This document shows positions 7,885-16,754 of a DNA stretch of 64,000 nt, piece by piece. Source of the DNA: Streptomyces sp. CNQ-509 (lineage in GTDB: Bacteria; Actinomycetota; Actinomycetes; Streptomycetales; Streptomycetaceae); assembly GCF_001011035.1 (NCBI RefSeq), contig NZ_CP011492.1:3915501-3979500 (forward strand), read 5' to 3'. Numbering within the stretch: position 1 is the stretch's first letter; every line of letters begins with the position of its first letter. The notes under the pieces are model-generated. The model had not been told where the DNA came from. It was given only the letters and a program-made list of their open reading frames with translations, and ran no database searches. The position numbers and the translations under genes are program-made.

Positions 7885-10143
7885 TCAGAGGGCCGGCCAG
7901 TCCTCCTCGCGGAACTCGCACCAGATCTCCTTGCCGTCGCCCCGGGGTTCGGTGCCCCACTCGCCCGACAGCTCCTGGAGGAGGAACAGCCCGCGGCCCG
8001 AGGAGGACATCTCGCCCGGGTGGCGCAGGTGGGGGAGGCCGGTGTCGGCGTCGGAGACGGTGACGCGGAGGGTGCGGTTGCCGCGGGGGCCTTCGACGTC
8101 GGCGCTGATGTCGGCGTCGCTGTCGGTGTGCAGCAGTACGTTGGCGATGAGTTCGGAGAGGACCAGCTCCGCGGAGTCGACCTGCGTGGGGGTGGTCCAG
8201 TCGTAGAGCATCGCGCGCAGTTCGTGGCGGGCGTCCGCGGTGCGCTGCTGCTCCGCCTGGGGGACGGTGAGGTGCATGTGGCGGCCGGTGGCGGGGGGCG
8301 CGCTCGGCTCGCCCTCGACGGGCGGCAGGTCGCGGCGGAGGAGGACGAGCGCGATGTCGTCCTCCCGGCGCTCCACGTGCGGCCCGGGGGCGGCGTGGGA
8401 GCCGGGGCCGCTGACGACGTCGATGAGCGCGTCCGCCAGCGTCTCCAGGTCGTCGCCGACGTGCTCGGCGTACGCCCGCCGCAGCCGGTCGCGGCCTGTC
8501 TCCAGGTCGTGGCCGCCGGTCTCGATGAGCCCGTCGCTACACAGCAGCATCAGCTCGCCCGGCTCCATGACCAGCCGGGTGACGGGGTAGTCCGGGTCCT
8601 CGACGACGCCCAGGGGAAGGCCGCCCGCGGTGGGGCGGACGAGGAGGGTGCCGTCGCCGATGCCCATGGCGGGGTCGAGGTGGCCGGCGCGGGCGATGGA
8701 GAGGGTGCCGGCGGCCGGGTCGGCCTTGATGTAGAGGCAGGTGGCGAAGCGGGGGTCGGCGTCGTCGGGCGGGGAGTCGCCTTCGAGGCCCTCGCGCTGG
8801 TTGAGCTGGGTGAGGAAGTGCGAGGCGCGGGTGAGGACGGCGTCGGGGTGGTGGCCCTCCGAGGCGTACGCGCGGATGGCGATGCGCAACTGGCTCATCA
8901 GCCCGGCCGCACGCACGTCGTGGCCCTGCACGTCGCCGATGACCACGGCCGTCTTGCCGGACGGCAGCGTGATCACGTCGTACCAGTCGCCGCCGATCTC
9001 CAGACCGCCGCCGGTCGGCACGTAGCGCGCGGCGACGGTCATGCCCGGCGTCGGCGGCACCTCCTCCGGCATCAGACTCCGCTGCAGCCCGGCGGACAGC
9101 TCGCGCTCCGATTCGTGCACGTGCGCCCGGGAGAGCGCCTGCGCCAGCATGCGGGCGACCGTGGTGAGCACGGAGCGCTCGTCGGGGGTGAAGGGCGCGG
9201 GGTGGGAGAAGGCCGCCAGCCAGACGCCGATGACCCGGCCGGCCACGATCAGCGGTACGTACGCCCATGAGCGCCGGCCCAGCCGGCCGGCGAGCCGCCA
9301 CGCCTCGGGGAAGCGGCGGCGGTACTCCTCGCGGCCGGCGATGTAGAGGGCGCGGCCGGTGCGGACGGCGACGGAGCCGGGGTAGTCGGAGTCGAGGGGG
9401 ATGTCGTGGAAGGGCTCCTCGTCCTCGGGGCGGTAGCCGTGCTGGCCGATGACCTTGAGGTGGTTGCCCTCGACACCGAAGACGGCCATGCCGTCGGGGG
9501 AGAAGCCGGGCATCGACAGGGACGCGGCGACGCGCAGCACCTGGTCGGTGCCGCGGGACTCGGCCAGCGCACGCCCCGCGTCGAGCAGGAACGCCTCGCG
9601 GGACAGCCGCCAGTCGCTGGTCAGCGGCGACGGCGGGGAGGTGCCGGCGCTGGCGCCGGGCAGAGGCTCCACGACCTCCTGCACGATGCCGGACATGACC
9701 ACGTCGCCGGAGCCGGCGGCCGCGGCGGGTCCGGTGGCGGCGGGTCCGGTGCCGGTGCCCGCGGCGGGTCCGCCGCCCGTACCCGCATCGGGACCGGCGC
9801 CCGGCGCCCGGTCCGTACCGTGTCCCCCCTCCGCCGGCTCACCGTCGCGGAACGGCCGCATCCTGGTCCGTACGACCCGCAGCACCGTCCCCCGCTCGTC
9901 CACGATCCGCAGCCGCGCCTCCGCCACGGTGCCCTCCGTGCGGGCCAGGTCCATCGCCCCGGACAGCTCGACGTAGTCCACCCCGTGGCAGCGGCCCCGG
10001 ACGTCGGCCGCCGTCGTCTCCGCCGGCCGCTCGGGCAGCCCGACGAGCCGGGCGGCCTCGGCGTCCATGGTCACGGTGCCGGAGGCGGTGTCCCAGCTCC
10101 ACACCCCGGTGCCGACGGCAGCCAGGACCTCCTCGGTGCGCAT
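7885..10143 (-). CDS. PAS-GAF-SpoIIE phosphatase with HATPase domain
   Basis: This is a 752-residue cytosolic regulator. A PAS-like domain occupies 1-100 (VGTGVWSWDTASG), followed by a Gly/Ala/Thr/Pro linker (about 102-165) and a GAF domain (185-335). The SpoIIE/PP2C domain has GGDWYD at 384-389 and an intact GDVQGHD at about 403-409. A C-terminal HATPase contains LVLSELIANVLLH and SSGRGLFLLQEL. It probably reverses phosphorylation of an STAS antagonist and may also act as an anti-sigma-type kinase. No antagonist or sigma gene is adjacent. The ATG at 10141-10143 starts directly with the PAS fold. It converges on the dehalogenase gene and is divergent from aspS. It resembles the protein at 1648 but has one PAS and one GAF fewer. 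Confidence 0.87.
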   Translation of the reverse strand: MRTEEVLAAVGTGVWSWDTASGTVTMDAEAARLVGLPERPAETTAADVRGRCHGVDYVELSGAMDLARTEGTVAEARLRIVDERGTVLRVVRTRMRPFRDGEPAEGGHGTDRAPGAGPDAGTGGGPAAGTGTGPAATGPAAAAGSGDVVMSGIVQEVVEPLPGASAGTSPPSPLTSDWRLSREAFLLDAGRALAESRGTDQVLRVAASLSMPGFSPDGMAVFGVEGNHLKVIGQHGYRPEDEEPFHDIPLDSDYPGSVAVRTGRALYIAGREEYRRRFPEAWRLAGRLGRRSWAYVPLIVAGRVIGVWLAAFSHPAPFTPDERSVLTTVARMLAQALSRAHVHESERELSAGLQRSLMPEEVPPTPGMTVAARYVPTGGGLEIGGDWYDVITLPSGKTAVVIGDVQGHDVRAAGLMSQLRIAIRAYASEGHHPDAVLTRASHFLTQLNQREGLEGDSPPDDADPRFATCLYIKADPAAGTLSIARAGHLDPAMGIGDGTLLVRPTAGGLPLGVVEDPDYPVTRLVMEPGELMLLCSDGLIETGGHDLETGRDRLRRAYAEHVGDDLETLADALIDVVSGPGSHAAPGPHVERREDDIALVLLRRDLPPVEGEPSAPPATGRHMHLTVPQAEQQRTADARHELRAMLYDWTTPTQVDSAELVLSELIANVLLHTDSDADISADVEGPRGNRTLRVTVSDADTGLPHLRHPGEMSSSGRGLFLLQELSGEWGTEPRGDGKEIWCEFREEDWPAL

Positions 10144-10305
10144 TGCCCTATTTTAAGGTGATTGCCTGCGTGCGGCCGTGGAAGACGGGGGCGGTAGTCT
10201 TGGCGGGCTGGACACTCCCCTGGCCGAACGGCGCCCTCCCGGCCCGGCCCCCCGGCCGCGAGCGAACCAAGCCGAAGACGACGAGTCCGACGAACTGGAT
10301 GGATG

Positions 10306-12069
10306 ATGCACCGGTACCGGTCCCACACCTGTGGTGAGCTGCGCGCGAGCGACGTCGGCAGCGACGTCCGCCTCTCCGGCTGGCTGCACAATAGGCGCGA
10401 CCTGGGCGGCATCCTCTTCATCGATCTGCGCGACCACTACGGCATCGTCCAGCTCGTCGCCCGCCCCGGCACCCCCGGGAACGAGGCGCTGGCGCACCTC
10501 ACCAAGGAGACCGTCGTACGGATCGACGGCAAGGTCGTCTCCCGCGGCGCCGACAACGTCAACCCCGAGTTGCCCACCGGCGAGATCGAGATCGAGGTCG
10601 GCGACGTGGAGGTGCTCGGCGGCGCCGAGCAGATCCCGTTCACCATCAACGCCGAGGACGGCGTCGGCGAGGAGCGCCGGCTCGAGTACCGCTTCCTCGA
10701 CCTGCGCCGCGAGCGCATGCACCGCAACATCATGCTGCGCACCGCCGTCGTCACGGCCATCCGGCAGAAGATGACGGCCCTCGGCTTCAACGAGCTGACG
10801 ACCCCGATCCTCTCGGCCACCTCCCCCGAGGGCGCCCGCGACTTCCTGGTCCCCTCCCGGCTGCACCCCGGCACGTTCTACGCGCTGCCGCAGGCCCCGC
10901 AGCAGTTCAAGCAACTGCTGATGATGGCCGGGTTCGACCGCTACTTCCAGATCGCGCCCTGCTTCCGCGACGAGGACGCCCGCGCCGACCGCTCGCCCGG
11001 CGAGTTCTACCAGCTCGACATGGAGATGAGCTTCGTCGAGCAGGAGGACGTCTTCGCCGTCATCGAGAAGGTGATGACGGAGCTGTTCGAGGAGTTCGGC
11101 GACGGCCGGCACGTCACGTCGCCGTTTCCCCGGGTCCCGTACCGCGACGCGATGGTCAAGTACGGCTCGGACAAACCGGATCTGCGGGCGGAGCTGGAGC
11201 TGTCGGACGTCACGGACGTCTTCGCGGAGAGCGGGTTCCAGGCGTTCGCGGGCAAGCACGTCCGGGCCCTGCCGGTGCCGGCCGTGCAGGACCAGCCGCG
11301 CAAGTTCTTCGACGCGCTCGGCGACTTCGCCGTCGAGCAGGGCGCGAAGGGCCTGGCCTGGGTGCGGGTCGGTGAGGGCGGCGCGCTGTCCGGGCCGATC
11401 GCGAAGTTCCTCACCGAGGAGAACGTGCGGGTGCTCACGGAGCGCCTGGGCCTGGAGGCCGGGCACGCCGTGTTCTTCGGCGCGGGCGAGACCGGCGAGG
11501 TCTCCAGGATCATGGGTGCGGTGCGCGTGGAGGCCGCGAAGCGCGCCGGGCACTTCGCGGAGGGCGTCTTCCGGTTCTGCTGGATCGTCGACTTCCCGAT
11601 GTTCGAGAAGAACGAGGACACGGGCGAGATCGAGTTCTCGCACAACCCGTTCTCCATGCCGCAGGGCGGCATGGCCGCGCTGGAGAACAAGGACCCGCTG
11701 GACGTGCTCGCCTTCCAGTACGACATCGTCTGCAACGGCGTCGAGCTGTCCTCCGGCGCGATCCGGAACCACGAGCCCGAGGTCATGTTCAAGGCGTTCG
11801 GCATCGCGGGGTACAGCAAGGACGAGGTGGAGCGCGAGTTCGGCGGCATGCTGCGCGCCCTCCGCTTCGGCGCCCCGCCGCACGGCGGGATCGCGCCCGG
11901 CATCGACCGCATCGTGATGCTGCTGGCCGACGAGCCGAACATCCGCGAGACGATCGCCTTCCCCCTCAACGGCAACGCCCAGGACCTGCTCATGGGCGCG
12001 CCCAGCGAGGTCGACGAGGCCCGGCTGCGCGAGCTGCACATCGAGCTGCGCAAGCCCCAGCCCAAGTAG
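10306..12069 (+). CDS. aspS: Aspartyl-tRNA synthetase
   Basis: This enzyme charges tRNA-Asp (and, in many bacteria lacking AsnRS, also tRNA-Asn) with aspartate in the cytosol. The 587-residue length is normal for the bacterial type with an inserted GAD domain. An OB-fold anticodon domain begins the protein (GWLHNRRDLGGILFIDLRD). Class II motif 2 is seen as PCFRDEDARADRSPGEFYQ, and motif 3 as GIAPGIDRIVMLL near the C-terminus. Two ATGs stand side by side at 10303 and 10306; the second gives the usual start MHRYRSHTCGELR. A hairpin terminator follows at 12106-12139. It is divergent from the SpoIIE-type gene. Confidence 0.97.
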   Translation: MHRYRSHTCGELRASDVGSDVRLSGWLHNRRDLGGILFIDLRDHYGIVQLVARPGTPGNEALAHLTKETVVRIDGKVVSRGADNVNPELPTGEIEIEVGDVEVLGGAEQIPFTINAEDGVGEERRLEYRFLDLRRERMHRNIMLRTAVVTAIRQKMTALGFNELTTPILSATSPEGARDFLVPSRLHPGTFYALPQAPQQFKQLLMMAGFDRYFQIAPCFRDEDARADRSPGEFYQLDMEMSFVEQEDVFAVIEKVMTELFEEFGDGRHVTSPFPRVPYRDAMVKYGSDKPDLRAELELSDVTDVFAESGFQAFAGKHVRALPVPAVQDQPRKFFDALGDFAVEQGAKGLAWVRVGEGGALSGPIAKFLTEENVRVLTERLGLEAGHAVFFGAGETGEVSRIMGAVRVEAAKRAGHFAEGVFRFCWIVDFPMFEKNEDTGEIEFSHNPFSMPQGGMAALENKDPLDVLAFQYDIVCNGVELSSGAIRNHEPEVMFKAFGIAGYSKDEVEREFGGMLRALRFGAPPHGGIAPGIDRIVMLLADEPNIRETIAFPLNGNAQDLLMGAPSEVDEARLRELHIELRKPQPK

Positions 12070-12105
12070 ACGGCACATAGAGCGGAGAGGCTTTCCCACC
12101 GGCGT

Positions 12106-12139
12106 ACGGGCCGGGGCGCCCGGCGGGCCCCCGGCCCGT
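12106..12139 (+). terminator. Hairpin terminator after aspS
   Basis: The 11-bp arms ACGGGCCGGGG and CCCCGGCCCGT are perfect complements around a 12-base loop, 37 bases after the aspS stop. There is no T-run, as usual in streptomycetes. Confidence 0.7.
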
Positions 12140-12241
12140 GGTGGTGCCAGGTACACCCCGGAGCCGGGTGGGCATCCCATGGGGCGCGGGGACGCGAATT
12201 CCTAGGTTGATGTCATCGACATCGCAGAGGGGAACCGTCCC

Positions 12242-14764
12242 ATGTGGGCCATGGCCATCCGTACGCTCCGCCACAGAACCGCCGCGCTCTCGGCGACCTT
12301 CCTGGCGCTCTTCCTGGGCACCGTCATCGTGATGACGTGCGGCGGTCTGCTGGAGACCGGCATACGCAACAACGCGCCGGCGCAGCGCCTCGCGGGCGCC
12401 GACCTCGTGGTCACCGGCGACCGCGACCTCCCCCGTGGCGACGAGACCGCCGTCCTCCCCGAGCGCCCCGCCCTCGACGGCTCCCTCACCGCGGCCGTGC
12501 GGAACGTCCCCGGCGTCGCACGCGCCGTCCCCGAGCGGGTCTTCGAGGCCGCCGTGCTCGGTGCCGGCGACGCCCCCGACGCCCAGGCCCACGGCTGGTC
12601 CTCCGCCGCCGTCACCCCGTACGAGCTGACCGGAGGCCGGGCCCCCGAGGGCCCCCGCGACGTGGTGCTGGACGAGGCGACGGCCCGCGCGTACGGCGTG
12701 CGCCCCGGCGACAAGGTGCGCGTCGCGGCGCAGGGGAGCGCCGAGGCGTACCGCCTGACCGGCGTGGTCCGCACCGCGCACGCCGTCGACCGCGGCGCCG
12801 TGTTCTTCACCGACGACCGCGCCCGCGCGCTCTCCCCCGCCGTCGCCGACATCGCCGTCACGGCCGCGCCCGGCACCGACCACGGCGAGCTGAAGGACCG
12901 TCTCGGCGAGGTCGTCGCGGACCGCACCGCGAAGGCGCAGACCCCGGCGAAGGTCGTCTCGGGCGACGACCGCGGCGCCGTCGAGTACCCCGAGGTGCTG
13001 ACCCGCAAGGAGGATCTGATCGCGCTGGCCGGCGCCTTCGGCGGGATGGCCACCCTCGTCGCGGTCTTCGTCGTCTCCGGCACGGTCGCGCTCTCCGTCG
13101 AGCGGCGCCGCCGCGAGTTCGCGCTGCTCCGCACCATCGGCGGCACCCCGCGCCAGTTGCGCCGGCTGCTGCTCGCCGAGACGCTGATGGTCGCGCTGGT
13201 CGCCGGCGCGGCGGGCTGGTTCGCCGGGCCGCCCGCGGGGGAGCGGCTCTTCGAGGAGTTCACCGGCAGCGGCATGGTGTCGGAGGCCGTCGCGTACGAG
13301 CAGGGCTGGATACCCGCCGTCGCCGCGGGCGGCGCGCTGCTGCTGACCTCGCTGCTCGGCGGCTTCCTCGGCGGCCGGCGCGGGGTGAGGGTCACGGCCG
13401 TCGAGGCGATGGCGGAGTCGGCGGTACGGACCCGCTGGGCGACCCCGGCGCGGATCGTGGCGGCGCTGCTCTTCCTCGCCGGCGCGGTCGCGCTGGCCAT
13501 CCTCACCTGGGTGCTCTTCGACGGCCCAATCGCCGCCAGCACCGCGGGACCCACCGTGCTCTGCGCGGCCATCGCCCTCGCGCTCCTCGGCCCGGGGCTG
13601 ACGAAGCTGTGCACCGTGCTGATCTCGGGCCCGGTGAAGGCCGTCACCGGCGCCGGCGGCGAACTCGCCGTCCTCACCGCGCGGGCCCGCGCCGTCCGGA
13701 TGGCGGGCGTCGTCACCCCGGTGATGCTGGCGGTCGCCATGGCCACCGCGAACCTGTACCTGCAGACCACCCAGACCGACGCCTCCCGCGAGGCGTACGC
13801 CGTGAACCTGCGCGCCGACGCCGTCGTCGACTCCGCCTCCGGCACCCTCGCCCCGGCGCTCACCGCCGACGTCCGCGCCACCGAGGGCGTCGCCGCGGCC
13901 GGCGCGTACGTCACCAGCACCGGCTGGATCGACGGCATGGGCGACGAGGACGGTGTACCGCTCCAGGGGATCGACGCGCGCGGGGCCGCCCGCACCACCG
14001 CCCTGGACCCGGTCGAGGGCGACGTCGCCGACCTCACCGGGCGGACCATCGCCCTGCCCGCCGGCGCCGCGGACGGCCGGGGCGTCGGCGACACCGTCGA
14101 GGTGCGCTTCGGCGACGGCGCCGCCGCCGAGCTGCGGATCGCCGCGCTCTTCGAGGGGCGCGCCGGCTACGACACCGTGTTCGTGCCCGCGGACCTCCTC
14201 GCCGCGCACACCGACGGCGCGCTGCCGCAGCAGATCCTCGTACGCGCCGCGGACGGGACGAGCGCCGCGGCGCTGACGGCGAACCTGGAGAAGACCCTCG
14301 CGGACCACCCCGGCACCACCGTCGTCGACCGCGACGAGCTGATCGAGGCCAATATCAAGGACACCAAGACCCAGGCGTGGGTCAACTACCTGATGGTCGG
14401 CATGATCGTCGCGTACACGGCGATCTCCGTGGTCAACAACCTGGTGCTCTCCGTCTCCGGCCGCCGCCGTGAGTTCGGGCTGCAGCGGCTGGCCGGCGCC
14501 ACCCGGCGGCAGGTGCTGCGGATGCTGACGATCGAGGCGCTGATCGTCGCCGGGATCGGCGTGGCCCTCGGCACGGCCGCCGCGGCCACCGCGCTGGTGC
14601 CGTTCAGCCACGCGGCGGCGGACAGCCTGCTCCCCACGGGACCGCTCTCCGTCTACGCCGCGATCGTCTCCGGTGCCGTGGCCCTCGCGCTGACCGCCAC
14701 CCTGGTGCCGGGCTGGGCGGCCCTCCGGGCGCGGCCCGCGGAGGCGGCGCTGGCGGAGGAGTGA
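12242..14764 (+). CDS. FtsX-like ABC transporter permease
   Basis: This is an 840-residue membrane protein with the double-FtsX architecture of MacB/LolE-type permeases. It has an N-terminal helix (ALSATFLALFLGTVIVMTC), a large extracytoplasmic domain, and a first FtsX module around 255-370. A central pair of helices is followed by a second extracytoplasmic domain and a final FtsX module from about 715 to the end. Each FtsX module carries the coupling pattern RRREFALLRTIGGTPRQL or RRREFGLQRLAGATRRQV. Such permeases need a cytosolic ATPase, normally encoded directly upstream; none is present here. The ATG at 12242 follows GAGGGG about 10 bases earlier. It converges on pstB across several hairpins. 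Substrate unknown (peptide, lipid or antibiotic export are typical). Confidence 0.85.
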   Translation: MWAMAIRTLRHRTAALSATFLALFLGTVIVMTCGGLLETGIRNNAPAQRLAGADLVVTGDRDLPRGDETAVLPERPALDGSLTAAVRNVPGVARAVPERVFEAAVLGAGDAPDAQAHGWSSAAVTPYELTGGRAPEGPRDVVLDEATARAYGVRPGDKVRVAAQGSAEAYRLTGVVRTAHAVDRGAVFFTDDRARALSPAVADIAVTAAPGTDHGELKDRLGEVVADRTAKAQTPAKVVSGDDRGAVEYPEVLTRKEDLIALAGAFGGMATLVAVFVVSGTVALSVERRRREFALLRTIGGTPRQLRRLLLAETLMVALVAGAAGWFAGPPAGERLFEEFTGSGMVSEAVAYEQGWIPAVAAGGALLLTSLLGGFLGGRRGVRVTAVEAMAESAVRTRWATPARIVAALLFLAGAVALAILTWVLFDGPIAASTAGPTVLCAAIALALLGPGLTKLCTVLISGPVKAVTGAGGELAVLTARARAVRMAGVVTPVMLAVAMATANLYLQTTQTDASREAYAVNLRADAVVDSASGTLAPALTADVRATEGVAAAGAYVTSTGWIDGMGDEDGVPLQGIDARGAARTTALDPVEGDVADLTGRTIALPAGAADGRGVGDTVEVRFGDGAAAELRIAALFEGRAGYDTVFVPADLLAAHTDGALPQQILVRAADGTSAAALTANLEKTLADHPGTTVVDRDELIEANIKDTKTQAWVNYLMVGMIVAYTAISVVNNLVLSVSGRRREFGLQRLAGATRRQVLRMLTIEALIVAGIGVALGTAAAATALVPFSHAAADSLLPTGPLSVYAAIVSGAVALALTATLVPGWAALRARPAEAALAEE

Positions 14765-14770
14765 GCGGGA

Positions 14771-14798
14771 GGGCCCGCCCCGGGTGCGGGGCGGGCCC
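14771..14798. terminator. Bidirectional terminator between FtsX permease and pstB
   Basis: A perfect 11-bp inverted repeat (GGGCCCGCCCC / GGGGCGGGCCC) with a 6-base loop starts six bases after the permease stop codon. Confidence 0.75.
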
Positions 14799-14802
14799 TG
14801 GT

Positions 14803-14875
14803 GTCTTGCGGCGGCACCGCCAGGCAGCACCGCAAGACGGCTCGGCCGGCCGGGGTCCCGCGGGGCCCCGGCCGG
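14803..14875 (-). terminator. Two further hairpins downstream of pstB
   Basis: GTCTTGCGG at 14803-14811 pairs with CCGCAAGAC at 14830-14838. CCGGCCGGGG at 14846-14855 pairs perfectly with CCCCGGCCGG at 14866-14875. The second ends ten bases from the pstB stop and is the likely terminator of the pst operon. Confidence 0.65.
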
Positions 14876-14885
14876 AGTCGTCGGC

Positions 14886-15662
14886 TCAGCCGAAACGGCC
14901 CGACACGTAGTCCTCGGTCGCCTGCACCGACGGGTTGGAGAAGATCTTGTCGGTGTCGTCGATCTCGATGAGCCGGCCCGGCTCGCCGACGGCGGCCAGG
15001 TTGAAGAACGCGGTGCGGTCCGAGACGCGCGCCGCCTGCTGCATGTTGTGCGTGACGATGACGATCGTGAACCGCGTCTTCAGATCCCCGATGAGGTCCT
15101 CGATGGCGAGGGTGGAGATCGGGTCGAGGGCCGAGCAGGGCTCGTCCATGAGGAGCACCTGGGGTTCGACGGCGATGGCGCGGGCGATGCACAGGCGCTG
15201 CTGCTGGCCGCCGGAGAGGCCGGAGCCGGGGCGGCTCAGGCGGTCCTTGACCTCGTTCCACAGGTTCGCGCCGCGCAGGGACTTCTCCACCACGTCGTCC
15301 AGCTCGGACTTCTTGTAGCGGGCGTTGAGCTTCAGGCCCGCGGCCACGTTCTCGTACACGCTCATCGTCGGGAACGGGTTGGGCCGCTGGAAGACCATGC
15401 CCACCACGCGCCGTACGGAGACGGGGTCGACGCCGGAGCCGTAGAGGTTCTCGTCGTCCAGCATCACCTTCCCCTCCACCCGCGCGCCCGGGATGACCTC
15501 GTGCATGCGGTTGATGGTGCGCAGGAAGGTGGACTTGCCGCAGCCGGACGGGCCGATGAAGGCCGTCACGGACTTCGGCTCGACGGCCATCGAGATGTCC
15601 TCGATCGCCTTGAAGTCGCCGTAGTAGGCGGTGAGGCCGCTGATGTCGATGCGCTTGGCCAT
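14886..15662 (-). CDS. pstB: Phosphate ABC transporter ATP-binding protein
   Basis: PstB hydrolyses ATP to drive high-affinity inorganic phosphate import through PstCA in the cytoplasmic membrane. The 258 residues contain Walker A (GPSGCGKST), the ABC signature (LSGGQQQRL), Walker B (VLLMDEPCSALDP) and the switch His (VTHNMQQ), all intact. The wording CSALDPISTLAIEDLI is typical of PstB. It begins 24 bases after the pstA stop, so it is the last gene of the pstS-pstC-pstA-pstB order. Hairpins at 14803-14875 end the operon. PhoU is not encoded nearby. Confidence 0.97.
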   Translation of the reverse strand: MAKRIDISGLTAYYGDFKAIEDISMAVEPKSVTAFIGPSGCGKSTFLRTINRMHEVIPGARVEGKVMLDDENLYGSGVDPVSVRRVVGMVFQRPNPFPTMSVYENVAAGLKLNARYKKSELDDVVEKSLRGANLWNEVKDRLSRPGSGLSGGQQQRLCIARAIAVEPQVLLMDEPCSALDPISTLAIEDLIGDLKTRFTIVIVTHNMQQAARVSDRTAFFNLAAVGEPGRLIEIDDTDKIFSNPSVQATEDYVSGRFG

Positions 15663-15686
15663 GTCAGATCACTTCTCCTCTGGCCG

Positions 15687-16754
15687 TCAGCGGCCGGTTT
15701 TCGGGGCCTTCCAGCGGGCTATGCCGCGGGCCAGCAGGTTGAGGATCATCACGAAGACGATGAGGACGAGGGCGGCGGCCCAGGCGCGGTCGAACGACGC
15801 CGACGTACCCGCCCCCCACTGCTGGTAGATGTACAGCGGCAGGGACGCCTGGCCGCCGTCGAAGGGGTTGTTGTTGATCGCGGGGCTGCCGAAGACGAGC
15901 AGCAGCACGGGGGCGGTCTCGCCGGTGATGCGGGCGACGGCCAGCATGACGCCGGTGGTGATGCCGCCGAGGGAGGTGGGGAGGACGACCTTGAGGATCG
16001 TCTTCCACTTCGGTACGCCCAGGGCGTACGACGCCTCGCGCAGCTCGTTCGGGACGAGCTTCAGCATCTCCTCGGTGGAGCGGACCACCACGGGCATCAT
16101 CAGGATCGCCAGGGCCAGCGCACCGGCGAAGCCGGAGTAGCCGAAGTCCAGGATCATGATCCACAGGCTGAGGACGAAGAGGCCGGCGACGATCGACGGG
16201 ATGCCCGTCATGACGTCGACGAAGAAGGTGACCGCCTTCGCCAGCGCTCCGCGGCCGTACTCCACCAGGTAGACGGCGGTCAGCAGGCCGATCGGGGTGG
16301 CGATCAGCGTGGCGATCAGCACCTGCTCGATGGTGCCCATCAGCGCGTGGTAGACGCCGCCGCCGGGCGCGACGTTGACCACGCCGCTCATCGAGTGGGT
16401 GAGGAAGTAGCCGTCGGTGACCTTGATGCCCTTGCTGACGGTCTCCCAGATCAGCGACGCCAGCGGGACGACGGCCAGCAGGAACGCCACCCACACCAGG
16501 GAGGTCGCCAGCCGGTCCTTCGCCTGCCGGCCGCCCTCGACCGCGGTCGAGATGACGAACTGGCCGATGACGAAGAGGATGGCCGCGATCAGGCCCCACT
16601 GGATGCGGCTGCCGAGGTCGGCGAGCACGCCGATGGCCACGGCCACGGCGGCGGCGCCGCCGGCGATGCCCAGGGGCGCGAAGCGGGGCAGCCGCGGCTG
16701 CTGGATGCCGAGCCGGTCGACCGGCCGCTTGTCGGCGATGGTCTGCGCGCTCAT
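15687..16754 (-). CDS. pstA: Phosphate ABC transporter permease PstA
   Basis: This is one of the two membrane subunits of the phosphate importer. The 355 residues include an N-terminal extension with three to four extra hydrophobic segments before the core, common in actinomycete PstA. The permease core carries the cytoplasmic coupling loop (EEMLKLVPNELREASYALGVPKWKTI) followed by ITGETAPVLLLVFG. The start ATG (16752-16754) overlaps the pstC stop in an ATGA arrangement, which implies translational coupling. Confidence 0.96.
   Translation of the reverse strand: MSAQTIADKRPVDRLGIQQPRLPRFAPLGIAGGAAAVAVAIGVLADLGSRIQWGLIAAILFVIGQFVISTAVEGGRQAKDRLATSLVWVAFLLAVVPLASLIWETVSKGIKVTDGYFLTHSMSGVVNVAPGGGVYHALMGTIEQVLIATLIATPIGLLTAVYLVEYGRGALAKAVTFFVDVMTGIPSIVAGLFVLSLWIMILDFGYSGFAGALALAILMMPVVVRSTEEMLKLVPNELREASYALGVPKWKTILKVVLPTSLGGITTGVMLAVARITGETAPVLLLVFGSPAINNNPFDGGQASLPLYIYQQWGAGTSASFDRAWAAALVLIVFVMILNLLARGIARWKAPKTGR

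Noticed and set aside
10144..10305. T-box or other riboswitch before aspS
   Set aside because: The region is too short and has no T-box core or specifier structure that I can see.
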